DNA of 64,000 nt from Neobacillus niacini (GTDB lineage: Bacteria; Bacillota; Bacilli; Bacillales; Cytobacillaceae). The first letter of the stretch is position 1. Every line of letters starts with the position of its first letter. This document shows positions 24,569 through 34,329 of this stretch, piece after piece. Below the pieces are notes generated by a model that made no database searches, had not been told where the DNA came from, and was given only the letters and a program-made list of their open reading frames with translations. Both the position numbers and the translations under genes were made by a program. Location of the stretch: the NCBI RefSeq assembly GCF_000759675.1, contig NZ_BAWM01000020.1, positions 463,855 through 527,854 of the forward strand, written 5' to 3'.

Positions 24569-25651
24569 CTACTTGCTTAAAGTCCCTTTTACTTTATAAA
24601 CGTAAGCCAACACTTCCGCTACTGCTTTAAATAGCTCTTCTGGAATTTCTTCTCCAATCTCAACACTTGCATATAATGTTCTAGCTAATGGTTTGTTCTC
24701 CATGATGACCACCCGATGCTCCTTCGCCACTTCCCTCATTTTAAGGGCTAAATAATCTGCACCTTTCGCCATCACAACCGGCACCTTCGTTTTCCCCGCC
24801 TCATAAGCAATCGCAACCGCAAAATGAGTCGGATTGGTCACCACTACCTGGGCATTTGGAATTTCCTGCATCATTCTTGCACTTGAAATCTGGCGCTGTT
24901 TTTCCTTGATTTTATGTTTAATTAACGGGTCACCCTCAGATTTTTTATGTTCGTCTTTAATGTCTTGTTTACTCATCCGCAAATTTTTAGCATGATCAAA
25001 CCGTTGATAAAACAGATCCGCTACGCCAATGACCATGTAGACAGCAGAAATAACCATTCCCAGCTTCACCGTAAGGGAACCAATAAATCGTATCATCCTT
25101 AGCGGTTCCATTTGCGGCATTTGGAGGAGCATATTTTTTTGCTGCCAGAGAAAAATTCCTGTTACCGTCAAAATCACCACTAGTTTTAAAACCGATTTTA
25201 CAAACTCCACTAAGGTTCTTGCCGAAAAAAGGCGCTTTGCACCTTCAACCGGATTGATTTTTTTTAGATCCATTTTGATCGCTTCGCCTGAAACAAGAAA
25301 CCCCACCTGCGCTAACGTAGACACATAACCACCCAGCCAGGCTGCCAATATAATGGGACCCGCAATCATCACACCATCCTTTAAAAGCGTAACGAATAAC
25401 AATGAAATCGATTGTTGGGTTAAATCCATCACTAGCCAATCCGTGAAACTTTGCCGATACATAATTAAGAATCGATCAGCCATCTGCTCCCCGTAAAAGG
25501 ACAGGAAAGAAAAAGAACATAATAGGACAACAGCATTTGATAAATCGGCACTTTTGGCTACCTGTCCTTTTTTCCTTGCTTCTTGCTTTTTTTGAGGCGT
25601 AGCTTTTTCAGTTTTCTCAGCAAATAGCTGTAAATCTAATGTAAGGTACAT
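24569..25651 (-). CDS. flhB: Flagellar export switch protein FlhB
   Basis: This 360-residue protein begins LDLQLFAEKTEKATPQKKQE, which is typical of FlhB. It has four membrane helices and a cytoplasmic domain with the autocleavage site NPTH in AQVVVTNPTHFAVAI. Cleavage there switches export from hook to filament substrates, together with FliK. It follows fliR by 3 bp. Confidence 0.96.
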   Translation of the reverse strand: MYLTLDLQLFAEKTEKATPQKKQEARKKGQVAKSADLSNAVVLLCSFSFLSFYGEQMADRFLIMYRQSFTDWLVMDLTQQSISLLFVTLLKDGVMIAGPIILAAWLGGYVSTLAQVGFLVSGEAIKMDLKKINPVEGAKRLFSARTLVEFVKSVLKLVVILTVTGIFLWQQKNMLLQMPQMEPLRMIRFIGSLTVKLGMVISAVYMVIGVADLFYQRFDHAKNLRMSKQDIKDEHKKSEGDPLIKHKIKEKQRQISSARMMQEIPNAQVVVTNPTHFAVAIAYEAGKTKVPVVMAKGADYLALKMREVAKEHRVVIMENKPLARTLYASVEIGEEIPEELFKAVAEVLAYVYKVKGTLSK

Positions 25652-25654
25652 CGT

Positions 25655-26428
25655 TTAAGCCCCTAGTATCTTTAGCATTTGTTCTAAGGAGTGAATCATC
25701 GTCTGAACGAGCTTTTCCATTACGATTATAAAGACCGGTATGAATATAAATAACACGATAAAATGAACAACCATTTTGACCGGAATTCCGACAACAAAAA
25801 GATTCATTTGTGGTACTGTCTTGGCTAAAATCCCAAGCGCAATATCCACCAAGAAAATCGTAGCAACAATCGGTGCAGCTATTAAAATCGCTATCCAGAA
25901 CATGTCTTTCACAATCATTAGCGATAATTGAACCAGGTTTTCCGAAACTCCAGAAGGCAGCCAGCCATCAATGGGAATCCAATTGTAACTTGTTAATACT
26001 CCTCTAATCAGGATATGATGACCGTCAATCGACAAAAAAAATAACATCGCCAAAATGTAGAAATATCTTCCTGTAAGATTCTCTTGGATTCCGGTTTGTG
26101 GATTAAACATCGTCGCCATCGCAAAACCACTCTGCAAGTCGATAAAGCCTCCGGCCAGCTGAACGGCATACAACAAAAGATTTGTGAAAAATCCTAAGCA
26201 TAGACCTACAAGGACTTCTTTTAAAACAAGCAGAATAAAAGTAGAATCCATTTCAATCATCTGTTCAGGCTGAATCAAGCCAACCACTAGCAAACTGATA
26301 AAAAAAGCACTCCCCCATTTAAATGGCGCAGGAATTTGCCGCTCCATCCATAACGGCGCTGTCACAAAGAAGCAAGTTAAGCGAACAAACACTAACAAAA
26401 ATAACGGCAAAAGAGTTAAGATATTCAT
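25655..26428 (-). CDS. fliR: Flagellar export protein FliR
   Basis: This 257-residue protein has about six hydrophobic segments. The FliR-family pattern includes FFVTAPLWMERQIPAPFKWG near the N-terminus and GGFIDLQSGFAMATMFNP centrally. It forms the export gate with FliP and FliQ. It lies between fliQ (4 bp) and flhB (3 bp). Confidence 0.95.
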   Translation of the reverse strand: MNILTLLPLFLLVFVRLTCFFVTAPLWMERQIPAPFKWGSAFFISLLVVGLIQPEQMIEMDSTFILLVLKEVLVGLCLGFFTNLLLYAVQLAGGFIDLQSGFAMATMFNPQTGIQENLTGRYFYILAMLFFLSIDGHHILIRGVLTSYNWIPIDGWLPSGVSENLVQLSLMIVKDMFWIAILIAAPIVATIFLVDIALGILAKTVPQMNLFVVGIPVKMVVHFIVLFIFIPVFIIVMEKLVQTMIHSLEQMLKILGA

Positions 26429-26432
26429 CCTA

Positions 26433-26702
26433 TTACCCTATAAAACGTGTTAGGTTGGACAGGATATTCCTGGTGTAATCCACAAGATGAGTGAGCATCC
26501 ATGGTCCAAAAAACAGTAAACTGACAAATACGGCAATAATTTTCGGTGCGAAAGCCAGAGTCTGTTCTTGAATTTGCGTAATCGCTTGGAAAATACTAAT
26601 AATTAATCCGACCGCCAAGGCAACTCCTAAAACAGGGGCCAAAACGAGGATGGTTAAATAGATCGAGCTTTGCGCAAGCCCCATAATGCTGTCTGGTGTC
26701 AT
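26433..26702 (-). CDS. fliQ: Flagellar export protein FliQ
   Basis: This 89-residue protein has two membrane helices and the conserved FQAITQIQEQTLAFAPKIIAV loop. Length and position between fliP and fliR are canonical. It is part of the FliPQR export gate. Confidence 0.95.
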   Translation of the reverse strand: MTPDSIMGLAQSSIYLTILVLAPVLGVALAVGLIISIFQAITQIQEQTLAFAPKIIAVFVSLLFFGPWMLTHLVDYTRNILSNLTRFIG

Positions 26703-26713
26703 AAAGTTACTCC

Positions 26714-27466
26714 TTATTTAAAGCTTACGAACAAAGATTGCACGACCAAGTTCCATCCATCTACTAAAATAAATAAGAGAATTTTAAAGGGCAGTGAAAT
26801 GAGCGAAGGCGGCACCATCATCATCCCCATTGCCATCAGAACACTTGCGACAATCATGTCGATAATAATAAAAGGGATAAAGATTAAAAAACCCATTTGG
26901 AAAGCTGTTTTAAGCTCACTAATCGCAAAGGCCGGAACCAATGCGGTTAGCGGAATATCTTCAATCGATTGGATGTTTTTCGTGTTTCTGTATTCTAGAA
27001 AGAGCTTTAAATCACTTTCACGGGTTTGCTTTGCCATAAACTCTTTCATAGGAGCAACGCCTTTGTCCAACGCGTCTTCCTGATTCATCTTTCCATCTAG
27101 AAAAGGCTGAAGAGCTTGTTGGTTCACCTCTTGAAAGGTCGGTCCCATGACAAAAAAGGTTAAGATGATACTCAGCCCCATAATGACTTGAGTCGGCGGC
27201 ATTTGCTGCGTCCCAAGTGCCGTCCGGACAAAGGATAGAACAATCGCAATCCTCGTAAACGAGGTCATTAATAGTAGAATACTAGGAGCTACCGATAAAA
27301 TCGTGAGCAGGAGGATTAACTTAATCGATAAGGCAGTGCCCTCTAAATCGTCCGATTCTCCCATATTAAATTGAATCCCTGGAATGGAAGTTGTATCGAT
27401 TTCAGCAAAAACAGGATCATGTCCTAAAAATAAGAGTAAAGGTGTAAGAAGGATTAGTTTTTTCAT
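26714..27466 (-). CDS. fliP: Flagellar export protein FliP
   Basis: This 250-residue protein has a cleavable-looking N-terminal signal (LILLTPLLLFLG) and four membrane helices. FliP signatures include MTSFTRIAIVLSFVRTALG, GTQQMPPTQVIMGLSIILTF and PFIIIDMIVASVLMAMGMMM. It is the core of the export gate. Its start overlaps the end of fliO by 4 bp. Confidence 0.96.
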   Translation of the reverse strand: MKKLILLTPLLLFLGHDPVFAEIDTTSIPGIQFNMGESDDLEGTALSIKLILLLTILSVAPSILLLMTSFTRIAIVLSFVRTALGTQQMPPTQVIMGLSIILTFFVMGPTFQEVNQQALQPFLDGKMNQEDALDKGVAPMKEFMAKQTRESDLKLFLEYRNTKNIQSIEDIPLTALVPAFAISELKTAFQMGFLIFIPFIIIDMIVASVLMAMGMMMVPPSLISLPFKILLFILVDGWNLVVQSLFVSFK

Positions 27467-28047
27467 CCATTCTCCCCCCTTTTTTGTTGGTCAGAGTCGG
27501 ATTTCACTTCTTTTAATTGCTTTAAGAGAAGTTCATCCCACTTTTCCTGTGAGGTCTTCTTAAGTTGAGACCCCCATTTTGTTACCGTGTCAATTGGTTT
27601 TTCCGCAGCTGATTCGAGAAGCCTTCTTTGTTCTTCACCAGGAGGGATGGTTCGAATGAGATTCACATCTTCCCCCACACCTAATAGGTATAAGGTATCT
27701 CCCACCATCACCATTTGTAAGGATCGATTATTACCGAGTGAATGCCCGCCCAGTGCATGAAACGGACCCCCTCCAGAGTACATCTTCGTTTTCTTAGATA
27801 GGTATTTTAGTACGATAAAAAGAAGGAACAAGATTAACAGGAAAGAACCGATAAATTTTAACGCATAAGGTACCACAGAAGCCTTTGCGGGTTCGGGATT
27901 TGCTTTAGCTTCCGATTGATCTGCCGGTGATTCTTTTTCGAATTGTTCATACACGGTTCCCTCTTTTGCTTTAGCGACCGTTAGTGGTAAAAGGGAAACT
28001 AGCAGACTGATCGTTAGTATTCTAATCCATTTTTTCCATGTACACAC
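27463..28047 (-). CDS. fliO: Flagellar protein FliO/FliZ
   Basis: This 194-residue protein has a signal-like N-terminus, a Glu/Ala/Pro-rich external stretch, one membrane helix (FIGSFLLILFLLFIVLKYLS, about residues 65-85) and a small cytoplasmic domain with LQMVMVGDTLYLLGVGEDVN. This is the FliO pattern seen in Bacillus FliZ. It helps assemble the FliP ring. Gene order fliN2-fliO-fliP supports the call. Confidence 0.88.
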   Translation of the reverse strand: MCTWKKWIRILTISLLVSLLPLTVAKAKEGTVYEQFEKESPADQSEAKANPEPAKASVVPYALKFIGSFLLILFLLFIVLKYLSKKTKMYSGGGPFHALGGHSLGNNRSLQMVMVGDTLYLLGVGEDVNLIRTIPPGEEQRRLLESAAEKPIDTVTKWGSQLKKTSQEKWDELLLKQLKEVKSDSDQQKRGENG

Positions 28048-28060
28048 AAGACTGTCCCTC

Positions 28061-28408
28061 TCACTTGATTTTTTTCTCTCTTTCCTGATCGGGGATCACA
28101 TCTGTAATCCTGATAGCAAATTTGTCATCCATGACAACTACCTCGCCGACAGCAATCGAATGTTTATTAACCAGCACATCCACGTATTCTCCTGCTAGTT
28201 TATTTAAGCCAATAACCGAACCCTTTTGCAGTTGAAGAATTTCGCGAACCGTTTTTTTGGATCTTCCCAGTTCAAAAGAGACTTGAAGAGACACATCCGT
28301 TAATAGTTGTATTTGTTTTTTTTCGGCAGCTGCGGGTGCCTGGTCTGGAAGTGGTGAAAACAGCACCGATTGAACTGCTCCATACGATCTGGTCTTCTGT
28401 TCCTTCAC
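28061..28408 (-). CDS. FliN-type switch protein (second copy, SpoA domain)
   Basis: This 115-residue protein ends with a SpoA/FliN domain, from LTDVSLQVSFELGRSKKTVR to VVMDDKFAIRITDVI, preceded by a short unrelated leader. It lacks the CheC-like phosphatase domain of Bacillus FliY and has no DEMDALL-type peptide. It is one of two FliN paralogues in this locus; the other follows fliM at 35505-35879. Position before fliO matches the fliN/fliY slot of many fla operons. The two may form a mixed C-ring, or one may serve the export apparatus with FliH. Confidence 0.88.
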   Translation of the reverse strand: MKEQKTRSYGAVQSVLFSPLPDQAPAAAEKKQIQLLTDVSLQVSFELGRSKKTVREILQLQKGSVIGLNKLAGEYVDVLVNKHSIAVGEVVVMDDKFAIRITDVIPDQEREKKIK

Positions 28409-28436
28409 GTTTGTCCGCTCCTTTCAAAAGAGGGTT

Positions 28437-28883
28437 CTACATGGATAGACGTTGATGAAAATGGCGAATTGCAGCCATTTCATCCATCAGATCCTGCTCG
28501 ATTTTTTTCTGTTTCTGGACATATTTCTCAAACGATTTGTCACGCAAATGACTCCATGTTTTTTCATCTTTTTGCTTATCTAATAGATTTAGTTTCTTAA
28601 CTTCGATTTCTTTATCAATCAGATTGATCTGTTCTTCTAACCTAGACATTTTTCTGTTTAAATACGTAAGATACTCATTTCGTTGTTGGATATCTGCAAT
28701 GGAGGCAGTCCCTTTTCCCGTTTCCACCTGTTGTAAAAATAGGTTTCTTTTCTGATCCAAGGACCGATGTTCTTCCTTGATAACTTCCTTTTTCCTCCCA
28801 ATCTGCCCCAACTCTACTAAAGCTTGCTCTTTTTCCTTTTCCTTAAGGTTTAAAATATGAATATATGAAAATTGAAAGGTCAC
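28437..28883 (-). CDS. fliJ: Flagellar export chaperone FliJ
   Basis: This 148-residue, almost entirely alpha-helical charged coiled-coil protein begins FQFSYIHILNLKEKEKEQAL, the usual FliJ opening (F.F..IL.LKE.E...A). It overlaps the fliI stop by 4 bp. FliJ couples the FliI ATPase to FlhA. Confidence 0.9.
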   Translation of the reverse strand: MTFQFSYIHILNLKEKEKEQALVELGQIGRKKEVIKEEHRSLDQKRNLFLQQVETGKGTASIADIQQRNEYLTYLNRKMSRLEEQINLIDKEIEVKKLNLLDKQKDEKTWSHLRDKSFEKYVQKQKKIEQDLMDEMAAIRHFHQRLSM

Positions 28884-30208
28884 AGTCGTCCATCCTCCCC
28901 AAATTTAGTTAGCAGTTGTTCAATGGTAGATTCTATCGATGGGGATTCATTTGTCCCTTGCTTCACAAATTGATCAATCCATTCCTTCACATCCACAGCC
29001 CGGTCAATCTCCCGGTCCGTTCCCCTCTTGTAAGCCCCAATTTGAATTAAATCCTCGGCATTTTGATACACACTTTTATGCTGCTTTAGTATCTCCGCTG
29101 CTTGTAAATGTTCACGAGTCACAATCTCACTCATCACTCGGCTTACACTCGATAAAACATCAATCGCCGGATAAACTCCTTTTCGAGCAAGGTTCCGGTC
29201 TAAGACGATATGACCATCCAAAATCCCGCGAACTGTATCGGAAATCGGTTCATTCATATCGTCCCCATCTACCAATACCGTATAAAAAGCAGTAATACTG
29301 CCATTTGCATTCGTTCCTGCCCTCTCCAATAATCGCGGCAGCAAAGCAAACACGGAGGGTGTGTATCCTTTCGTTGCTGGAGGTTCACCAATCGCCAAAC
29401 CGATTTCCCTTTGTGCCATCGCATAACGCGTGACAGAATCCAGCATTAAATTGACATTCATCCCTTGGTCACGGAAAAACTCAGCAATGGCAGTAGCAAT
29501 CATTGCTCCTTTGATTCGAATCAGCGCCGGCTGATCTGAAGTGGCTGCGACAACAACCGACTTTTTCAACCCTTCCTCACCTAAATCCCGTTCAATGAAA
29601 TCCAATACTTCCCGGCCACGTTCACCAATTAATCCGATGACATTGACATCTGCTTCTGTGTTCCTGGCAATCATGCCAAGAAGGGTACTTTTCCCTACAC
29701 CGCTGCCTGCAAAGACCCCTACCCTTTGTCCTTTTCCAACGGTTAAAAGCCCGTCAATCGTTCGAACACCTACACTCAATGGTTCTGTAATCCTCGGTCT
29801 AGTTAAGGGGTTCGGAGGGAGATTATCCGTTCCAGCTGTAAGGAGTCCCGCTGGAAGTGTACTTCCGTCCATCGGATTCCCAAGTCCATCCAGCACTTTA
29901 CCTAAAAGGTCCATTCCTACCTTAACAGTTAACGGTTTTCCCGTTGATACAACATCACAACCAGGTGCAATCGATTGAAGTTCTCCGAGCGGCATCAATA
30001 AAACTTTATGATTACGAAATCCTACCACTTCTGCTTTGATTGGTTTCTGCTGCTGCGGGGAAAAGATATGACAGATATCTCCCAGTTTCACATCAGGACC
30101 TTGAGACTCAATGGTTAAACCAATCACCTGTGTTACTTTTCCATTCATTTTGATTGGATTAATGGTTTCTAGCATATCGAGATAGGATTTACTATTCCAT
30201 TTACTCAC
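28880..30208 (-). CDS. fliI: Flagellum-specific ATP synthase FliI
   Basis: This F1-like ATPase of the export apparatus has Walker A GVFAGSGVGKSTLLG, LIGERGREVLDFIERDLG, Walker B region NLMLDSVTRYAMAQREIGLA, and GEPPATKGYTPSVFALLPRL. The frame is open to 30253, but the best start is GTG 30208 after GGGGGA, overlapping the fliH stop. This gives 442 residues, the normal family length. Confidence 0.96.
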   Translation of the reverse strand: MSKWNSKSYLDMLETINPIKMNGKVTQVIGLTIESQGPDVKLGDICHIFSPQQQKPIKAEVVGFRNHKVLLMPLGELQSIAPGCDVVSTGKPLTVKVGMDLLGKVLDGLGNPMDGSTLPAGLLTAGTDNLPPNPLTRPRITEPLSVGVRTIDGLLTVGKGQRVGVFAGSGVGKSTLLGMIARNTEADVNVIGLIGERGREVLDFIERDLGEEGLKKSVVVAATSDQPALIRIKGAMIATAIAEFFRDQGMNVNLMLDSVTRYAMAQREIGLAIGEPPATKGYTPSVFALLPRLLERAGTNANGSITAFYTVLVDGDDMNEPISDTVRGILDGHIVLDRNLARKGVYPAIDVLSSVSRVMSEIVTREHLQAAEILKQHKSVYQNAEDLIQIGAYKRGTDREIDRAVDVKEWIDQFVKQGTNESPSIESTIEQLLTKFGEDGRL

Positions 30209-30947
30209 GCGAATCCCCCTGTTGATAAGCAAGCAGCACTTTTTTGATTTCACTTAGCTGTACATCAATTCTCGCATCCACACTGCCAGATGAGGTTCGA
30301 ATAATGCAACCACCCTGCTGGATTGAATAATCTGGGAAAACTTTTATCTCTACCTGTCCGTTGTCCATGGCGAGTAATTGCTCTCTCTGCTTTTGAACAA
30401 ATGAGAAATCTTCAGGAGCCACACCAATTGAAATAGAGTCGGTCTCGTAAACAGATGATAGCGTCTGTTTAATAATATGGAGTAAAGCGTCAGGATGAGT
30501 TTTCAATTCTTGTTGTATCACCTTTTGGGCAATTGCCATCGTCAATTCAATCACAAACGGGTCAGCCTCTTGAATAATAGCAGCTTTTTCTTGATACGCT
30601 TGCTCTAATATATCCGCTGCTTTTTGCAAATGGATTTGATACTGTTCCTTTGCATGCTGAATGCCATCCTCGATTCCAAGCTGATAGCCTTCTGCATACC
30701 CCCGCCGTTTTTCTTCTTCCAACTGTGAACGAAAACTTTCCTCTTCTCTTGTTCGCCACTCGTTTAATTCTTGTTGTGCACGTTCCTTTTTCTGCGCTAA
30801 CTCCAACAGTAATTCTTCTTTCTCAAGATCAACAAATGGCGACGGCGGCATATCTTCCGCCAACATTTGCTCTCGTGTAGGTACACCGACAACTTTTTGA
30901 CCATTTTGTGCTACGACATTAAATGATTTTACGAGTCTAGATGACAC
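30201..30947 (-). CDS. fliH: Flagellar export stator protein FliH
   Basis: This charged, helical protein has the FliH/HrpE C-terminal domain (ELTMAIAQKVIQQELKTHPD... and RTSSGSVDARIDVQLSEIKK) and a long Glu/Gln/Arg coiled coil with YAEGYQLGIEDG. A start at 30983 is possible. GTG 30947 directly follows a GGGGAAGAG ribosome site and gives 248 residues, overlapping fliG by 11 bp. FliH holds FliI at the C-ring via FliN. Confidence 0.9.
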   Translation of the reverse strand: MSSRLVKSFNVVAQNGQKVVGVPTREQMLAEDMPPSPFVDLEKEELLLELAQKKERAQQELNEWRTREEESFRSQLEEEKRRGYAEGYQLGIEDGIQHAKEQYQIHLQKAADILEQAYQEKAAIIQEADPFVIELTMAIAQKVIQQELKTHPDALLHIIKQTLSSVYETDSISIGVAPEDFSFVQKQREQLLAMDNGQVEIKVFPDYSIQQGGCIIRTSSGSVDARIDVQLSEIKKVLLAYQQGDSRE

Positions 30948-31938
30948 GATTCTCTTCCCCATTTCGAGAAATGATGATGACACCGTCTTCCTCTAATTTA
31001 CGAATGACCGTTACAATTCTGCCTTGTGCATCTTCCACATCTTTCACACGAACTTGTTCATTAGAGTTCAACAATTCTTCAAGACCCTCTTCGCGTCGTT
31101 TTGAAATGTTTCGATAAACCGCATCTTTTACACCCTGTGTTGTCATTCTTAATGCCAGATACAGGTCTTGATTTTGGACATCCATTAGAATCCGCTGAAC
31201 GGAGCGATTATCAAGATAGGCAATATCATCGAACACAAACATCCTTTGTTTGATTTCATTGGCTAATTCAGGATCCTGACTCTCCAATGTTTCAAGAATA
31301 TTTTTTTCCGTTCCGCGGTCCACACTGCTTAAAATACTGACAATACTATCAATTCCTTTTTGTGCTTCGTGCTTTTGAGAGCTTGTCATCGTTAATTTTT
31401 CTTGTAAAACCTGCTCAACTTGATGAATAATTTCCGGTGACGCGGTGTCCATCATCGCAATCCGCTTCGCAATTTCAATTTGTCTTTCCGGTGGAAAGGT
31501 GGAAAGTGTCGCTGCTGCCTTTTCTGCATCTAAGTAGGATAAAACCAAGGCAACAGTTTGAGCATTTTCATATTGAAGTAAAAGAAAAATTTGTGATTGC
31601 TCGACCTGCTGGATAAACTGAAATGGTCTGTTATTGGTCCGATTGCCCATCCGTTTGAGAAAACCTGCGGCTTTATCTGGACCAAAGGTGCGTTTTAATA
31701 ATTCTGTTGCCGTATCAATTCCTCCATACGAAACGATATTGGAGTCGATGGCCAGTTGATGAAATTCCCTTATGATCTTCTCTTTTACATCGGAGGTAAC
31801 CCTGCGCAATTCGGTAATTTCCTTTGTGATACTCTCTATTTCATTCTCTTCTAAATGTTTCATAATCCCCGCAGAAACATCCGGTCCGACGGAAAGCAAT
31901 AATATTGCTGCCTTTTGTGTGTTTGTATACTGTTCCAT
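30937..31938 (-). CDS. fliG: Flagellar motor switch protein FliG
   Basis: This 333-residue protein has three armadillo-like domains: NTQKAAILLLSVGPDVS (FliF binding), the EHxxQ-like middle domain, and the C-terminal torque domain with MFVFDDIAYLDNRSVQRIL and charged helix motifs contacting MotA. The length fits FliG. It lies 18 bp downstream of fliF. Confidence 0.96.
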   Translation of the reverse strand: MEQYTNTQKAAILLLSVGPDVSAGIMKHLEENEIESITKEITELRRVTSDVKEKIIREFHQLAIDSNIVSYGGIDTATELLKRTFGPDKAAGFLKRMGNRTNNRPFQFIQQVEQSQIFLLLQYENAQTVALVLSYLDAEKAAATLSTFPPERQIEIAKRIAMMDTASPEIIHQVEQVLQEKLTMTSSQKHEAQKGIDSIVSILSSVDRGTEKNILETLESQDPELANEIKQRMFVFDDIAYLDNRSVQRILMDVQNQDLYLALRMTTQGVKDAVYRNISKRREEGLEELLNSNEQVRVKDVEDAQGRIVTVIRKLEEDGVIIISRNGEENRVI

Positions 31939-31956
31939 CTGATCGCTCCCTTAACC

Positions 31957-33549
31957 CTAATCCCTTGAAAGCCAATTTCGCAGCAGTCCAACAAATTCTT
32001 CGGGCTGTTGCATAGCCATTTCTTCCACTTGCTTTTTAATGGCGACTTTTTCATCTTCCTTCAACTCAACAGGCTTAACCGGTGCTTCTTGAAAAATAGG
32101 AAATGGATCCTCCTCTTCCTCTTTTGATTTTCTCCGGCGCACTAAAGTGAATAGGACAATTAATAAAACCAATCCGCCAGCACCAATAAGGGCATACTTC
32201 CACCAAGCCCCTGCTGGGAGGATACTGGATTCCTCCTCTATTTGCGGCATTTCTGCTTTCCCATTAAATTCCTGAGAGAACACAGTAATTCGTGATTGTA
32301 TATCTTGATCGGTTAAAGCGGGATTTGAACTTAATGCTGTTTGAACCACATTTGAAAGTATTTGTTGAATACTATCTTTCGTATCCTGTGTTAAGGATGC
32401 AGGTTTCTCTGGATCAGGGGGTTCCACACCGACATTGATGGTCAAATCCTCAATTTTATAAGGACTCTGAACAATCTCATTTGTAATTCGATTCACTTCA
32501 TAGTTCACACGTTTTTCTAATTCTTCAGAAGTATTTTCTTGAGATGGGTTCGTACCTGCATATCCGGCAATATCCGTTTCTCCGGTTCCATCCACACCGG
32601 CAGCCATATCTTTACCACTGTATTTTTTCGATATCTCCTCGACGCTGACGGCAATGCCTTCATTTTCAGCTGCTGGTTCTACTAAATCCTCTCGCGTTTT
32701 CACTTGATCAAAATTTAGGCGTACAAAGGCTTGAACGAGGACTTTGTTATGACCCATAATCGTTCCGAGTATCTGTTGCAGATCTTTTTGAATATCCGCT
32801 TCAATATCTTTCTGAATCTTCCGTTGCTGGTCATAGTTATCTAATGCACCCGTCAATTGTTCCGGCAGATCCAATCCTTGCCCACCCTGGTCCGTCATCA
32901 CAATATTTTCTTTAGGCAGGTTCGGAACACTCTTTGAAACTAAATGATATAAAACCTGAATTTCCTTTGGTTCTAATTCATATCCCGGCTCCAGTTCAAT
33001 GACTGCGGAGGCTGAGGCTTGATCCTTCTCACCCGGTTGGACAAACAAGCTTTTCTGAGGAGTTGTGATCACAACAGCAGCATTTTTTACCCCTTCGACA
33101 TGCCGCAGCAGATCGGCCACTTCTCCTTGAAGCGCCTCTTTTTCCATTGCATCCAACTGACGATCCGTTGCCCCAAACTGCAAATCCTTTGTCATATCAA
33201 AAAAACTGATGGTGCCTGTTTCGGGAAGACCTTTTGAAGCCAATGAAACTAATAAATTATCAACATCTTCCTGTGGCACCAGAATCGTTGTCCCGTTACG
33301 ATCCAGTTTATAACCGGTATAGCCTTCTTGATCCAATTCTGCTTTGATATCGCCAATTTCCTTTTGACTCATCTCATTTGTGAATAATGGGACATAAGTG
33401 GATCTTGATAGAAAAAAGATAGAGAGAGACAAAGCTACTATGATGGTGATAAAAATTCCAATAAATAGAAACTTTCTTTTTTTACTGACCGAATTCCAAA
33501 AATATATGTATTTTTCTTTAAAGTCACGTATTTGTTGATTCATGCTCAC
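31957..33549 (-). CDS. fliF: Flagellar MS-ring protein FliF
   Basis: This 530-residue protein has an N-terminal membrane helix (FLFIGIFITIIVALSLSIFFL, about residues 27-47), periplasmic-type ring-building domains beginning YVPLFTNEMSQKEIGDIKAEL, a C-terminal membrane helix (ALIGAGGLVLLIVLFTLV) and a FliG-binding tail ending GLLRNWLSRD. It is the base of the rotor. Confidence 0.96.
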   Translation of the reverse strand: MSMNQQIRDFKEKYIYFWNSVSKKRKFLFIGIFITIIVALSLSIFFLSRSTYVPLFTNEMSQKEIGDIKAELDQEGYTGYKLDRNGTTILVPQEDVDNLLVSLASKGLPETGTISFFDMTKDLQFGATDRQLDAMEKEALQGEVADLLRHVEGVKNAAVVITTPQKSLFVQPGEKDQASASAVIELEPGYELEPKEIQVLYHLVSKSVPNLPKENIVMTDQGGQGLDLPEQLTGALDNYDQQRKIQKDIEADIQKDLQQILGTIMGHNKVLVQAFVRLNFDQVKTREDLVEPAAENEGIAVSVEEISKKYSGKDMAAGVDGTGETDIAGYAGTNPSQENTSEELEKRVNYEVNRITNEIVQSPYKIEDLTINVGVEPPDPEKPASLTQDTKDSIQQILSNVVQTALSSNPALTDQDIQSRITVFSQEFNGKAEMPQIEEESSILPAGAWWKYALIGAGGLVLLIVLFTLVRRRKSKEEEEDPFPIFQEAPVKPVELKEDEKVAIKKQVEEMAMQQPEEFVGLLRNWLSRD

Positions 33550-33574
33550 TCCACTATTTCATCTGTAAATTTTA

Positions 33575-33871
33575 CTAGATTTGCATTCTCATCATTTCTT
33601 GATAGGCTTCAACCGCTTTGTCTCGTACTTGTGTCGTTAGTGATACGGCAATACTTGCTTTTTGTGCGGCAATGGTGACATCGTGTAAATTAATGGCTTC
33701 CCCTTTTGCCAGCGATAGAGACTTCGATTCAAAGTCTTTCACCGCACCATTTGCTTCCTGGATATACTGTTTCAATATCGACCCAAAAGAGGAAGAAGAA
33801 TCCGTCGGACTTTGAGTCTTATTAATCGTTGGTAAACTATTCGTAAACGCTTGAATATTTGATATGTTCAT
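33575..33871 (-). CDS. fliE: Flagellar hook-basal body protein FliE
   Basis: This 98-residue protein has the FliE C-terminal signature, INLHDVTIAAQKASIAVSLT followed by VRDKAVEAYQEMMRMQI. It links the MS ring to the rod. It is adjacent to flgC and fliF, as usual. Confidence 0.95.
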   Translation of the reverse strand: MNISNIQAFTNSLPTINKTQSPTDSSSSFGSILKQYIQEANGAVKDFESKSLSLAKGEAINLHDVTIAAQKASIAVSLTTQVRDKAVEAYQEMMRMQI

Positions 33872-33886
33872 CGTCTATTTCCCACC

Positions 33887-34321
33887 TTATCTTCCAATCT
33901 CAAGAGCTTTCACCAGCATCGATTTGCCTGCATTAAACGCTGTTATATTGGCTTCGTAGGCACGTGATGCTGCCATTAAATCGACCATTTCCTTTGTTAC
34001 ATCTACATTCGGCATCATCACATAGCCTTGCTCATTGCTATCAGGGTTCGAGGGATCATACACTGCCTGAAACGGACTTGTATCTTCTACGATTTTATTT
34101 ACTTGGACTCCAGAGAGTTCTCTCTGCAGATAATTGGCAAACGATGAGGTCTGGTTTGCGGTCACTTCTACCATTTTTCTGCGATATGGGACCCATTCTC
34201 CGTTAACAAATTGCCCTCTTGTCGTGTTCGCATTCGCAATATTAGAGGAAACGACATCTAACTTTAAACGATTGGCTGTTAAAGCAGATCCGCTAATCGA
34301 AAGAGATTGAAATATCGACAT
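33887..34321 (-). CDS. flgC: Flagellar basal-body rod protein FlgC
   Basis: This protein begins SIFQSLSISGSALTANRLKL, followed by the rod signature VVSSNIANANT. It ends with the rod C-terminal DLMAASRAYEANITAFNAGK. GTG 34333 is in frame; ATG 34321, eight bases after a GAGGTGA ribosome site, gives 144 residues and is preferred. Confidence 0.95.
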   Translation of the reverse strand: MSIFQSLSISGSALTANRLKLDVVSSNIANANTTRGQFVNGEWVPYRRKMVEVTANQTSSFANYLQRELSGVQVNKIVEDTSPFQAVYDPSNPDSNEQGYVMMPNVDVTKEMVDLMAASRAYEANITAFNAGKSMLVKALEIGR

Positions 34322-34329
34322 TTTTCTGA

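Noticed and set aside
28939..29978. Two long plus-strand frames opposite fliI
   Set aside because: Ser/Pro-rich shadow translations of a clearly conserved minus-strand gene.
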